The translations under genes were made by a program, and so were the position numbers. Below the pieces are notes generated by a model. That model saw only the letters and a program-made list of their open reading frames with translations, was not told the DNA's origin and made no database searches. A stretch of 64,000 bases of DNA, from NCBI RefSeq assembly GCF_020149765.1, contig NZ_CP083809.1, forward strand, positions 434,001 through 498,000, read 5' to 3'. Positions 27,442 through 36,388 of the stretch are shown here, piece by piece; positions within the stretch are counted from its first letter, which is position 1, and each line of letters opens with the position of its first letter. The DNA comes from Pantoea agglomerans (GTDB taxonomy: Bacteria; Pseudomonadota; Gammaproteobacteria; Enterobacterales; Enterobacteriaceae).

Positions 27442-28305
27442 ATGAAACAACTCGATCGGGCAGAGATTTCTGCCAGCACGCTCTACATCGTTCCAACCCC
27501 GATTGGTAATTTGGGTGATATCACCCAGCGGGCGCTGACGGTGCTTTCGGGCGTCGATCTGGTCGCAGCGGAAGATACACGTCATACCGGACTGTTGCTA
27601 CAACATTTCGCCATCGCTGCGCGGCTCTTCGCACTTCACGACCACAATGAACAGCAGAAGGCCGAACTGCTGCTGGCGAAGCTACAGCAAGGGCAGAGCA
27701 TTGCGCTGGTTTCCGACGCCGGTACCCCGCTAATCAACGATCCGGGCTACCATCTGGTGCGCCGCTGCCGCGAGGCGGGCATTCGCGTCGTGCCGCTGCC
27801 CGGTGCCTGCGCCGCCGTCACAGCATTAAGCGCCGCCGGATTACCGTCCGATCGTTTCTGTTACGAAGGGTTTCTGCCCGCCAAAACCAAGGCGCGCTGC
27901 GACGCGCTGCGCGCGCTGGCACAGGAGCCGCGCACCCTGATTTTCTACGAGTCCACCCACCGTCTGCTCGACAGCCTGCAGGATATGGCGAACGAGCTGG
28001 GCGCCGATCGTTACGTGGTGCTGGCGCGCGAGCTGAGCAAAACCTGGGAGTCGATTCACGGCGCGCCGGTGGGCGAGCTGCTCGCCTGGATCAAAGAGGA
28101 TGAGAATCGCCGCAAAGGTGAAATGGTGCTGATCGTCGAAGGGCATAAGGCGGATGAAGAGGCGCTGCCCGCCGATGCGCTGCGCACCCTGGCGCTGCTG
28201 CAGAAAGAGCTGCCGCTGAAAAAGGCCGCGGCGCTGACGGCGGAAATCCACGGCGTGAAGAAAAATGCGCTCTATCGCTTTGCCCTCGATCAGCAAGAGG
28301 CGTGA
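27442..28305 (+). CDS. rsmI: 16S rRNA (cytidine-1402-2'-O)-methyltransferase RsmI
   Basis: A 287-residue SAM-dependent enzyme that 2'-O-methylates C1402 in the decoding centre of 16S rRNA. Tetrapyrrole-methylase-fold motifs are intact: [24 protein letters not shown] and [12 protein letters not shown]. It is divergent from lpoA and directly upstream of rnpB, as in E. coli. Confidence 0.96.
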   Translation: MKQLDRAEISASTLYIVPTPIGNLGDITQRALTVLSGVDLVAAEDTRHTGLLLQHFAIAARLFALHDHNEQQKAELLLAKLQQGQSIALVSDAGTPLINDPGYHLVRRCREAGIRVVPLPGACAAVTALSAAGLPSDRFCYEGFLPAKTKARCDALRALAQEPRTLIFYESTHRLLDSLQDMANELGADRYVVLARELSKTWESIHGAPVGELLAWIKEDENRRKGEMVLIVEGHKADEEALPADALRTLALLQKELPLKKAAALTAEIHGVKKNALYRFALDQQEA

Positions 28306-28338
28306 CAAATGGGGCTGAATGCCCTAATATCCTGCGCC

Positions 28339-28715
<377 letters not shown>

Positions 28716-28729
28716 TTTTCAGGTGAAGA

Positions 28730-28750
28730 CCCCGCGCAAGCGGGGTTTTT
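28730..28750 (+). terminator. Intrinsic terminator of rnpB
   Basis: Stem CCCCGC / GCGGGG with a GCAA tetraloop and five T residues, about 15 bases after the mature RNA end. Confidence 0.88.
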
Positions 28751-28878
28751 GCTTTCTGCTGGCTGATGCCTTATCCCTTGTGGCTTTATCGCCCCATTGC
28801 ACGCTTCTCAGGATCTGACGACGGCACACCGGCGCCTCGCCATGCTAAACTGCGCCCCGGCAACAGAAGGAGCAGCCC

Positions 28879-30282
28879 GTGGCGAAATACCAGCAACTGA
28901 CGGATGAGATTCAGCAGCAGATCGAGGCGGGCATCTGGCCGCCGGGCACGAAGCTGCCGTCGCTGCGTCAGCAGGTGGCGCAGCACGGGCTGAGCCTGAT
29001 GACGGTGATGCACGCCTACGAGGTGCTGGAGAGCCAGGGCTGGATCGTCTCGCGGCCGCAGTCCGGCTACTACGTCGCGCCGCGCGCGCTGCAAACCGCG
29101 CCGGCGCAGGTGGCGCTCAGCGAGCAGGTCGATATCAACAACTTCGTCTTCGACGTGCTGCAGGCGATCCGCGATCCGGCGATTGTCCCGTTTGGCTCCG
29201 CCTTTCCCGATCCCGAACTCTTCCCGCAGCGTCAGCTGATGCGCTCGCTGACCAACGTCTCCCATCAGCTGACGCCGCTCGACGCGCTCAATAACCTGCC
29301 GCCCGGCAATGCGGCGCTGCGACAGATGCTGGCGCAGCGCTACGCGCGGCAGGGCATCACGCTGTCGCCGGATGAAATCGTCATTACCAACGGCGCGCTG
29401 GAAGCGCTTAATCTCAGCCTGCAGGCGCTGACCGAGCCCGGCGACTACGTGGTTGTCGAGCAGCCGACCTTCTATGGCGCGCTGCAGGCGATCGAGCGGT
29501 TAAAGCTTAAAGCGCTCGCGGTGCCGAGCGACGCGCAGCAGGGCATCGATATGCAGCAGTTGGAGGAGACGCTGCAGCGCTGGCCGGTAAAGGCGTGCTG
29601 GCTGATGACCACGCTGCAAAATCCGCTCGGCGTGACGCTTTCGCCCACGCGCAAGGCGCAGCTGGTAGCGCTGCTGGCGCGCTATCAGGTGCCGCTGATT
29701 GAAGATGATGTCTACGCCGAACTCTGGGCGGGCGCTGACGCGCCGCATCCGGCGAAATACTGGGATCGCGGCGGGGACGTGCTGCACTGCGGCTCTTTTT
29801 CCAAATGCCTGGTGGCGGGGTTTCGCGTCGGCTGGGTCGCGGCGGGACAGCACGCCCAGCGCATCCAGCGTCTGCAGCTGATGAGCACGCTTTCTACCAG
29901 CGCGCCGATGCAGCTGGCGCTGGCGGACTTTCTCGCTACGCGCCGCTACGATACCCATCTGAAAAAGCTGCGGCAGACGCTGGCGCGGCGCAAAGAGTGG
30001 GTGCGTCAGGCGCTCTGCCGTGCGCTGCCGGAGGGTGCCAGCGTGAGCGATTCGCCGGGAGGCTTCTTTTTGTGGGTGACGCTGCCGCGCGGCTATGACA
30101 CCACGCAGCTCTATCAACAGGCGTTGCAGCAGGGGATCAGCATTGCGCCGGGGCGGCTGTTTTCAGCGGGCGAAGAGTTTACCCACTGTTTTCGCATCAA
30201 CGCCGCCTGGCCGTGGGATACGCGCGCCGAAGCGGCGATCGAAACGCTGGGTCGGCTGATTGCCGACCAGCAGAGAGATTAA
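28879..30282 (+). CDS. ydcR: MocR/GntR-family regulator with aminotransferase domain, YdcR-like
   Basis: A 467-residue MocR protein. The N-terminal GntR winged HTH is at about residues 1-75 (GTKLPSLRQQVAQHG). A fold-type I aminotransferase-like domain follows, with the PLP lysine K309 in SFSKCLVAGFRVGW and an intact DD pair in IEDDVYAEL. It is close to E. coli YdcR throughout. Such proteins usually sense PLP-amino-acid adducts and control a neighbouring transport or PLP gene, but no obvious target lies here. The start is GTG with GAAGGAG upstream. Confidence 0.88.
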   Translation: MAKYQQLTDEIQQQIEAGIWPPGTKLPSLRQQVAQHGLSLMTVMHAYEVLESQGWIVSRPQSGYYVAPRALQTAPAQVALSEQVDINNFVFDVLQAIRDPAIVPFGSAFPDPELFPQRQLMRSLTNVSHQLTPLDALNNLPPGNAALRQMLAQRYARQGITLSPDEIVITNGALEALNLSLQALTEPGDYVVVEQPTFYGALQAIERLKLKALAVPSDAQQGIDMQQLEETLQRWPVKACWLMTTLQNPLGVTLSPTRKAQLVALLARYQVPLIEDDVYAELWAGADAPHPAKYWDRGGDVLHCGSFSKCLVAGFRVGWVAAGQHAQRIQRLQLMSTLSTSAPMQLALADFLATRRYDTHLKKLRQTLARRKEWVRQALCRALPEGASVSDSPGGFFLWVTLPRGYDTTQLYQQALQQGISIAPGRLFSAGEEFTHCFRINAAWPWDTRAEAAIETLGRLIADQQRD

Positions 30283-30761
30283 ACCTGCGCCGCCTGCCGG
30301 TGGCCCCAGGTCAGATAGTAGACGTCATAGAAATCCACTTCGCCTTTCTGCTGCAGCAGGCGATGAATGCCGCTCTTCACCTCTTCCGGCGCGTCCGGCA
30401 GATTCAGGATCTTTTTCACGCTGCCTTCAGAGACCGGCTGCACGTAGTACCACTCGCCGTTATAGCAGACGCGCAGATCCAGCGCGTCGATATCCTCGAA
30501 GCGATATTTCGGGTTGATATCCAGCAGCATCAGAAAGCTCATCACCAGCACGAACAGGGTGGCGAACCAGAAGGCGGGCCAGCCCAGCATCTCGGTAGAG
30601 AAGATCAGCGCCACGCAGAGAGCGTAGCAGAGATACATCAGCGCCCAGAGGCCGGGATGAGTTTTCAGAAAAGAGAAGCTAAACCGCGGCCGGTTGTCAC
30701 GGCGCTCTTCACGATTAAGCGTCGCGATTTCGTCGATTAAGATTTGTTTAATGGCGTCCAT
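30279..30761 (-). CDS. ylaC: Inner-membrane protein YlaC
   Basis: A 160-residue protein with two adjacent membrane spans (about residues 36-85) flanked by charged ends. The LDLRVCYNGEWYYVQ and GEVDFYDVYYL segments match enterobacterial YlaC. Function is unknown. It overlaps the 3' end of ydcR by 4 bases in convergent orientation. GAGGTGAACA precedes the ATG. Confidence 0.88.
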   Translation of the reverse strand: MDAIKQILIDEIATLNREERRDNRPRFSFSFLKTHPGLWALMYLCYALCVALIFSTEMLGWPAFWFATLFVLVMSFLMLLDINPKYRFEDIDALDLRVCYNGEWYYVQPVSEGSVKKILNLPDAPEEVKSGIHRLLQQKGEVDFYDVYYLTWGHRQAAQV

Positions 30762-30857
30762 TGTTCACCTCACCGTCATTTTTCTGCTCAGTAGAACAGA
30801 TAACCGCTAGCCGGAGGAGAGACAGAAACGCGCAGAATTTTTATAACAGTTGTGCAG

Positions 30858-30882
30858 CGCGCCGTCCCGTAAGAACGGCGCG
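30858..30882 (-). terminator. Hairpin after yqjG
   Basis: CGCGCCGT pairs with ACGGCGCG around a 9-base loop, 6 bases past the yqjG stop. T-rich sequence follows only further on, so terminator strength is uncertain. Confidence 0.55.
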
Positions 30883-30887
30883 TGCGT

Positions 30888-31862
30888 TTAGCCGCGCCCG
30901 TGCGGCTCATCCCAGTCAAACGCCGGGCCCAGCGAAATCACGCCGTTCGGGTTGATGGTTTTATGGCTCACGTAATAGTGATGGCGGATATGAGGCAGGT
31001 TCACCGTCTCGGCGATGCCCGGCATCTGGTAGATATCACGCAGAAAGCCGCTCAGATTGAGATAGTCGCCGATGCGGTGGCGATCGCACTTAAAATGGGT
31101 GACGTAGACCGGATCGAAACGCACCAGCGTGGTCCAGAGGCGCAGATCCGCTTCGGTCAGCCGATCGCCGGTCAGATAGCGATGCTGCCCCAGAATCTGC
31201 TCCAGACGCGACAGCGAATGGAATAGCGCGGTCACCGACTCATCATAGGCCGCCTGCGAGGTCGCGAAGCCCGATTTGTAGACGCCGTTGTTAACCGTGT
31301 CGTAAATCCAGCCGTTCAGCTCGTCGATCTTCTCGCGCAGGGCAGGCGGGTAGTAATCCCCGGCGCGCGCGCCGACGGCGTCAAAGGCGCTGTTGAACAT
31401 GCGAATAATATCCGCCGATTCGTTGCTGACGATGGTGCCCTGCTGCTTATCCCACAGCACAGGCACCGTCACGCGTCCGCTGTAGTGCGGATCGGCATGC
31501 AGGTAGAGCTGATAGAGAAATTCGTTCTGATAGAGCTTGTCGCCGGTGGCGTCGGGAAAATCGTCGTCGAAGGTCCAGCCGTTCTCCAGCATCAACGGAT
31601 GCACCACGGAGACGTCAATCATCGACTCCAGCCCTTTGAGCTGACGCATCAGCAGCGTGCGGTGCGCCCAGGGGCAGGCGAGAGAAACGTACAAATGATA
31701 GCGATCGCGCTCGGCTTTAAAGCCCGCCTTGCCCGTCGGGCCGGCGCTGCCGTCCGCTGTCACCCAGTTGCGCCAGACCGCTTCAGTGCGCTTGAAGCGT
31801 CCGCCGGTTGATTTGGTGTCGTACCAGGTGTCGTGCCAGACACCCTCAATCAGTTGGCCCAT
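30888..31862 (-). CDS. yqjG: Glutathionyl-hydroquinone reductase YqjG
   Basis: A 324-residue Xi-class glutathione transferase that reduces glutathionyl-hydroquinones in the cytoplasm. The catalytic cysteine C63 lies in SLACPWAHR, the same position as in E. coli YqjG. The C-terminal all-helical GST domain carries LTEADLRLWTTLVRFDPVY. GGAGG precedes the ATG. It is the last gene of the yqjCDEKFG block. Confidence 0.95.
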   Translation of the reverse strand: MGQLIEGVWHDTWYDTKSTGGRFKRTEAVWRNWVTADGSAGPTGKAGFKAERDRYHLYVSLACPWAHRTLLMRQLKGLESMIDVSVVHPLMLENGWTFDDDFPDATGDKLYQNEFLYQLYLHADPHYSGRVTVPVLWDKQQGTIVSNESADIIRMFNSAFDAVGARAGDYYPPALREKIDELNGWIYDTVNNGVYKSGFATSQAAYDESVTALFHSLSRLEQILGQHRYLTGDRLTEADLRLWTTLVRFDPVYVTHFKCDRHRIGDYLNLSGFLRDIYQMPGIAETVNLPHIRHHYYVSHKTINPNGVISLGPAFDWDEPHGRG

Positions 31863-31880
31863 ATCGCCTCCAGTGCAAAC

Positions 31881-31903
31881 AGGGCGAGGAGTATCCTCGC
31901 CCT
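31881..31903 (-). terminator. Terminator-like hairpin between yqjF and yqjG
   Basis: AGGGCGAGGA and TCCTCGCCCT form a perfect 10-bp stem with a 3-base loop in the gap after yqjF; a TTT follows on the minus strand. Confidence 0.6.
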
Positions 31904-31937
31904 GCTAAGTATATGTGGCATTACGCCAGATGTGTGC

Positions 31938-32351
31938 TTAACGCAGCGCCGCAGCCGGCGCAGCTTTCTTACGCAGCAGACGGTCGATGCTGTAGGCGCC
32001 CGGACCCACCAGGCCCAGTACCAGGAAACCACCTGCGATAGAGAGGTTTTTCATAAACATCAGCTGGTTCACGCCTTCCGCGAAGTTGCTGTGAAACAGG
32101 AACGCCGTCAGGATAGTGAAACCGGCGGTAAACAGCGCGGTAAAACGGGTCAGAAAACCAAACAGGATCGCCAGGCCGCCGCCAAATTCGAGCAGGATCA
32201 CCAGCGGCAGCATAAAGCCCGGCACGCCCATCGCTTCCATATACTGCTGCGTGCCAGCATAGCCGGTAATTTTGCCCCAGCCGGCCGTGATAAACAGGAT
32301 TGGCATTAAGATGCGCGCCAGCAGCAGACCAGTATCTTCGAATTTTTTCAT
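31938..32351 (-). CDS. yqjF: DoxX-family inner-membrane protein YqjF
   Basis: A 137-residue DoxX protein with four membrane spans; LARILMPILFITAGWGKITG and FLFHSNFAEG are hallmarks of YqjF. The role is unclear; it has been linked to quinone and redox chemistry together with YqjG. There are two consecutive ATGs, and the second is chosen because GGAG is at a better distance. Confidence 0.92.
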   Translation of the reverse strand: MKKFEDTGLLLARILMPILFITAGWGKITGYAGTQQYMEAMGVPGFMLPLVILLEFGGGLAILFGFLTRFTALFTAGFTILTAFLFHSNFAEGVNQLMFMKNLSIAGGFLVLGLVGPGAYSIDRLLRKKAAPAAALR

Positions 32352-32561
32352 CATTAACTCCAGGCTAGATTTTCGGCAGGGCAATCGCGCCTGCGTGGGA
32401 TAATTCCCGGCAAAAGGCGCTGTTGCCGTTTGCTGAGCTGATAGCTGGAGATAATAGTCGCGCAGTGGAAAGGTTGTAAGCGAGATATTCTGTAGGTGTT
32501 ATTCAGGAAATCTGATGAAGCGAAGCCGGTGGTTTCGCACCGGCTGAATGCAGAGAGGGGA

Positions 32562-32852
32562 TCAGCGCTGCGGCAGTGCTGCTTTCAGCATGCGCCAGGT
32601 GCTCCAGACGCCGAACCCGCGCTTAATCAGACGCATAAATTTGTTCGGGCTGCGCACCGACCAGATAGCTAATGCGCTGCTGCCGATTGCCAGATAGCGC
32701 CGCATGCTGAGGAACGTCAGCCAGCCGCGATCGTACTGCGCCGTGCTGAGCAGGAAGTCGCGGCGGCTCGCGCTCAGGTCGAGCCGCTGCTGCTGAACTT
32801 CGCCGAGTAACTCATGAATGCGCGCTTCACGTTCCAGTTTGCTGCGGCTCAT
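32562..32852 (-). CDS. yqjK: YqjK-like protein
   Basis: A 96-residue basic protein with a helical, heptad-like N-terminus (RIHELLGEVQQQRLDLSASRRDFL) and a weak hydrophobic segment (YLAIGSSALAIWSV). Its position between yqjE and yqjF matches YqjK. It overlaps the yqjE stop by 4 bases. Function is unknown. Confidence 0.85.
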   Translation of the reverse strand: MSRSKLEREARIHELLGEVQQQRLDLSASRRDFLLSTAQYDRGWLTFLSMRRYLAIGSSALAIWSVRSPNKFMRLIKRGFGVWSTWRMLKAALPQR

Positions 32853-33247
32853 ACGTGGTCATCCTCCAGCAGCTTGCGATCGGTCTCCAGCTCTTTGCGC
32901 GTATGGTGCAGCAGCGTGGACTGGCGCGATTTACGCAGGCTCCACAGGCCGAAGATAATCGCCAGAAGAAAGAGAACGCCGGTGGTGATGCCGATCGCCA
33001 TCAGGCGATACTGTGCGTCAACGGCCCAGATAATCAACACCATCAGGCTCATCAGCCCGAATGCGGTAAACAGCATGGTCAGGCCAACCATCAGCAGCAG
33101 CTGAATCAGGTTGGCCTTTTCCGCTTCCAGCTCGACCACCGCCAGCCGTACGCGGGTCTCGACCATGCTGACCAGCGTAGTAACAATGCGCTGACCAATG
33201 TTGATGACCCCTTTGCCGGGGCCGTGGCTCTGCTGAGAATCCGCCAT
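32849..33247 (-). CDS. yqjE: Inner-membrane protein YqjE (phage-holin-like fold)
   Basis: A 132-residue protein with two membrane spans at about 48-75 and 82-105. The remainder is charged and helical (RVRLAVVELEAEKANL). It belongs to the YqjE/holin-superfamily III-like group. It is co-transcribed with yqjD, a ribosome-binding tail-anchored protein, in stationary phase in E. coli. Confidence 0.88.
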   Translation of the reverse strand: MADSQQSHGPGKGVINIGQRIVTTLVSMVETRVRLAVVELEAEKANLIQLLLMVGLTMLFTAFGLMSLMVLIIWAVDAQYRLMAIGITTGVLFLLAIIFGLWSLRKSRQSTLLHHTRKELETDRKLLEDDHV

Positions 33248-33249
33248 AA

Positions 33250-33555
33250 TTAACGCCGTGAAATCAGGATGCCGATCGCTACGCCAATGGCCGCACCGAT
33301 GCCAACGCCATGCCAGGGATTTTCACGCACGTAGCCGTCTGCTTTCTGCGCGGCTTCACGCGTGGTCTGCGCCAGATATTCGCCGGAGTCGCCCAGCTTC
33401 TCGCGCGAGCTGTCGAGGGCGACGCGCGCTTTCTGACGCAGCTTATCCAGTTCGCCTTTGGACTTATCCGTTGTGCTGCTCAGCACCTCTTCCAGAGTGT
33501 CCGCCAGATTTTTTAACTCAGCACGCAAATGTTCTGATGAAGTGTCTTTTGACAT
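33250..33555 (-). CDS. yqjD: Tail-anchored ribosome-associated protein YqjD (DUF883)
   Basis: A 101-residue ElaB/YgaM/YqjD-family protein. It has a long amphipathic helix and a glycine-zipper membrane anchor at the C-terminus (GVGIGAAIGVAIGILISRR). In E. coli YqjD ties 70S ribosomes to the inner membrane in stationary phase through its N-terminus. It lies 2 bases upstream of yqjE. Confidence 0.93.
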   Translation of the reverse strand: MSKDTSSEHLRAELKNLADTLEEVLSSTTDKSKGELDKLRQKARVALDSSREKLGDSGEYLAQTTREAAQKADGYVRENPWHGVGIGAAIGVAIGILISRR

Positions 33556-33591
33556 GTAATGTTCCTTTTAGCTTCAGTGGTTGAGTCCGGG

Positions 33592-33966
33592 TTAATAAGG
33601 CTCCGCCTGTAACTTTTTCAGCTCCTGGCGTGCTTCTTCCAGTTTACGTTCGCATTTGGCGATTTTGTCCCTGTCGTCGCCATCCTGACGCTCCTCTTTC
33701 AGTTCGCGCTCGCGCTCAGCAACTTTCTCTTGCTGCGCCTTGATGCGCGCCTGGTGAGAGGCTTTCAGTTTGTTGTCGCTACAGTTCGCGCGCACTTCGG
33801 TCAGGGCGCGCTCCAGTCCATTAACGCGACGCTGATTGTTATGCTGTTTTGCCATCGCAATTTCATGCTGAATATCCTGCTCTTTCTGCTGACAGAGCGA
33901 TTCTGCCGCCATCAGCGAACCTGAGAGAGAAAACAGCGCGAGGCCAAGAAGTAATTGATGTTTCAT
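33592..33966 (-). CDS. yqjC: DUF1090 periplasmic protein YqjC
   Basis: A 124-residue exported protein. A signal peptide (MKHQLLLGLALFSLSGSLMA) is followed by a long charged coiled coil (AERERELKEERQDGDDRDKIAKC shortened here) with two cysteine-bearing segments. It is the first gene of the yqjCDEKFG cluster. E. coli YqjC has been implicated in acid-stress cross-protection; the molecular role is unknown. Confidence 0.9.
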   Translation of the reverse strand: MKHQLLLGLALFSLSGSLMAAESLCQQKEQDIQHEIAMAKQHNNQRRVNGLERALTEVRANCSDNKLKASHQARIKAQQEKVAERERELKEERQDGDDRDKIAKCERKLEEARQELKKLQAEPY

Positions 33967-34108
33967 CAGGCTTGTTACCTTCCTTTGTTGCTGACCTGCC
34001 GCGAGCGGACAGCGTCATCGTCCTGGCGTGTCAGATGCTGAGCCATCCACTAAGCATAGACAGCGCCTGTAAAAAGTTCAAAAAAGACGGGGGGATACAG
34101 ATTATTCT

Positions 34109-34138
34109 GTTGCCGTTCTGTCAGCGCAGAACGGCAAC
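34109..34138 (-). terminator. Perfect 12-bp hairpin after mzrA
   Basis: GTTGCCGTTCTG and CAGAACGGCAAC pair perfectly around a 6-base loop, 7 bases beyond the mzrA stop, followed on the minus strand by an A/T-rich stretch. Confidence 0.7.
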
Positions 34139-34144
34139 GGCGGA

Positions 34145-34507
34145 TCAGGAGATATTCAGCGTTGTCGAGGCGGCGGAAGCGGAGTCGGGATGCCTGGCCA
34201 CGACAAAGCCGTCCGGCAGCAGTCGGCGCAGCACTTTTTGCGCGGCGAGGCTTTGCTCTTCGTTTTCGAAATGAATAATCAGCGCATCGCCCGAAGGGGT
34301 AATGCTTTTGATACGAATGCCCTGAGCCGTCAGCTGCTGATAGAGGTAGAAGCCGTCCGGCAGCGGGCCGCCGGCGTGGGATACGCGGATCTGCACCACG
34401 CTTTCGTGCTGCAGCAGCGTCGGCGTCAGGCAGATCGCCAGCAGCAGCAGCGTGCCGAGGGCCAGCCAGGGGATCATGCGGCGGCGAAAGAGGCCATAAA
34501 TCTTCAT
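34145..34507 (-). CDS. mzrA: EnvZ/OmpR regulon modulator MzrA
   Basis: A 120-residue single-span inner-membrane protein (TM at about 10-30: [19 protein letters not shown]) with a periplasmic domain. In E. coli it binds EnvZ and links CpxAR to EnvZ/OmpR signalling. The start ATG overlaps the yqjA stop as ATGA, so the two genes are translationally coupled, as in E. coli. Confidence 0.92.
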   Translation of the reverse strand: MKIYGLFRRRMIPWLALGTLLLLAICLTPTLLQHESVVQIRVSHAGGPLPDGFYLYQQLTAQGIRIKSITPSGDALIIHFENEEQSLAAQKVLRRLLPDGFVVARHPDSASAASTTLNIS

Positions 34508-35181
34508 GACTCGCCCTTGCCGTTCTGATTCGCCTGGCGCTTGCGCCACAGCACCACCAGCGATCCCACCAGGCCAACCACCAGCAGCACCAGCGGCAGC
34601 AGCATCAGGCAGAACATCAGCTCATCTTCATAGCGGCGGAAAATGGGCGTTTTGCCCAGCGCAAAGCCGAATACGGTGAGAATCAGCACCCAGAGCAGGG
34701 CGCTGACCCAGTTAAAAAACTGGAAGCGCGCGTTATCCAGCCCGGAAAGCCCGGCAATGGTCGGCAGCAGGGTGCGCACAAAAGCGATAAAGCGGCCAAT
34801 CAGCAAGGCAGAGAGCCCGTGGCGATGAAACAGGCTGTGCGCGCGGGCGTGATACTGCGCGGGAAGATGGGAGAGCCATTTCTGCACCGTTGGCGTGTTG
34901 CCAAGCCAGCGGCCCTGAATATAGCTGACCCAGCAGCCGAGGCTGGCGCCGGTGGTCAGCACCAGCACGGTAAGCGGAAAGCTCATGGTGCCTTTGGCGA
35001 TCAGCACCCCCACCAGAATCAGCAGGCTGTCGCCCGGCAGAAAGGCGGCGGGCAGCAGGCCATTCTCGAGAAACAGGATCAAGAAGAGCACGCCGTAAAT
35101 GGCCCATACCAGCGTTGGATCGGAAAGGGTTTCATAATCCTGTTGCCACAACGCCTGCAGCAACGCATGCAAAATATCCAT
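34504..35181 (-). CDS. yqjA: DedA-family membrane protein YqjA
   Basis: A 225-residue DedA protein needed in E. coli for alkaline pH and antimicrobial tolerance, and likely a lipid or ion transporter. The key acidic residues lie in [17 protein letters not shown], and the essential arginine motif is [19 protein letters not shown] at 35181 is preferred over a TTG codon before it because AGGA lies 7 bases upstream. Upstream, 35182-35503 is gene-free and should hold its promoter. Confidence 0.95.
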   Translation of the reverse strand: MDILHALLQALWQQDYETLSDPTLVWAIYGVLFLILFLENGLLPAAFLPGDSLLILVGVLIAKGTMSFPLTVLVLTTGASLGCWVSYIQGRWLGNTPTVQKWLSHLPAQYHARAHSLFHRHGLSALLIGRFIAFVRTLLPTIAGLSGLDNARFQFFNWVSALLWVLILTVFGFALGKTPIFRRYEDELMFCLMLLPLVLLVVGLVGSLVVLWRKRQANQNGKGES

Positions 35182-35358
35182 CAATCATTCCTGAACATCA
35201 TTGTTTAACGCGTCTTAGAAGACATAAGCGCAGACCGGCGGTTGGTTATCTGTTTTTGGAGCGCAGTCTGTGCAGGGCTTTCCGGATCCTTCCAGAATAG
35301 ATTGTTAAATCAGCGAATTTTTAAACCCTGTCGCAAAGGGTAAGAAAGGGTCGATAAC

Positions 35359-35374
35359 TGTAACAAAAATCACA
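35359..35374. promoter_or_regulatory. CRP-like site in the yqjA-exuR gap
   Basis: TGTAA-CAAAAA-TCACA matches the TGTGA-N6-TCACA consensus in 9 of 10 positions. It lies about 180 bases upstream of yqjA and 130 bases past the end of exuR. Its target is unclear. Confidence 0.35.
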
Positions 35375-35503
35375 GGTCTGAGACAGGGGAATGTGCCCGC
35401 CGCACAGGAGTTTTACCCTTTGACGCGGCCCGTCAAAAGGAGCTTTACACGACCTGACACTATTGCAGATTAACTGACTTTACTGCCTGAAAAGGTAGCA
35501 GAA

Positions 35504-36277
35504 TCAATGTGAATTGCTCGAGCCGTCCGGCAGGATGACGGGATTTTCGGCAAACATATAACGATCCACATTAAATTCAAAGTCATCGGCGGTCGCGTTA
35601 AACAGCATCTGCTTAGTATTTTCCAGATGTTGCCACATCGCCAGTTTGCAGGCGGCGGGATCTTTGCGCATAAGCGCCTTGAGGATTTGATCGTGGTCGT
35701 CGCACCAGCTGAGGATACTGCGCTGGTCGATATGCTCATGGAGTTTGAGCCAGTAGGGGTTATGCAGGCGATGCAGCCACATTTTTTCGACAATGGCCGC
35801 CAGCGCACTGTTTTGGGTGGATTGCGCAATGCGCACGTGAAACTGCATGTCCCACTGCGAATCGCGAAAATGATCTTCCTGACGCGCTTTTTCCTGAATC
35901 GCCATCAGCTCGATAATGTCCTGGCGCGTCACCTGGGTCGCGGCGAACTCAGCGACGTTGCTCTCAATCAGCTGGCGCGCCTGCAGCAGTTCGAACGGGC
36001 CAAAACTGGCGAACTCGAGCTGGCTGGAGGTCATCACCCGGTTTTGCTGCTGGCTGGCGATAACGTGAATGCCGGAGCCTTTGCGCACCTCGACGTAGCC
36101 TTCCACCTCCAGCATGATGATCGCTTCGCGCACTACGGTGCGGCTGACGTTCATCTCTTCCGCGATCAGGCGTTCGGCGGGCAGTTTGTCGCCCACAGGA
36201 TAAACGCCTGTTTCAATACGGCTTTTCAGATCGCTGGCGAGCTGTTGATAAAGTCGACGAGGTTCGGTCAGTTCCAT
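35504..36277 (-). CDS. exuR: Hexuronate regulon repressor ExuR
   Basis: A 257-residue FadR-subfamily GntR repressor. The N-terminal HTH is at about 10-75 ([20 protein letters not shown]) and the helical C-terminal FCD domain binds galacturonate/glucuronate-pathway effectors. It is almost colinear with E. coli ExuR. A candidate autoregulatory operator lies 23 bases upstream of its start. Confidence 0.95.
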   Translation of the reverse strand: MELTEPRRLYQQLASDLKSRIETGVYPVGDKLPAERLIAEEMNVSRTVVREAIIMLEVEGYVEVRKGSGIHVIASQQQNRVMTSSQLEFASFGPFELLQARQLIESNVAEFAATQVTRQDIIELMAIQEKARQEDHFRDSQWDMQFHVRIAQSTQNSALAAIVEKMWLHRLHNPYWLKLHEHIDQRSILSWCDDHDQILKALMRKDPAACKLAMWQHLENTKQMLFNATADDFEFNVDRYMFAENPVILPDGSSNSH

Positions 36278-36299
36278 AGGGCATTCTCGTGTCGCAAAT

Positions 36300-36318
36300 A
36301 AAGTTGTTATACCACTTT
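36300..36318. promoter_or_regulatory. ExuR-type operator at exuR
   Basis: AAAGTTGTTATACCACTTT, an imperfect palindrome upstream of exuR. It matches the sites at exuT (37836-37854) in 16 of 19 positions and at uxaC (38018-38036, reverse strand). Confidence 0.65.
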
Positions 36319-36388
36319 GCGGGCATGAAATAAAAGGTCCCGCGCACTCCGTGCGCGGGACGCATTACCTGCCGATTTATCAGCGCGA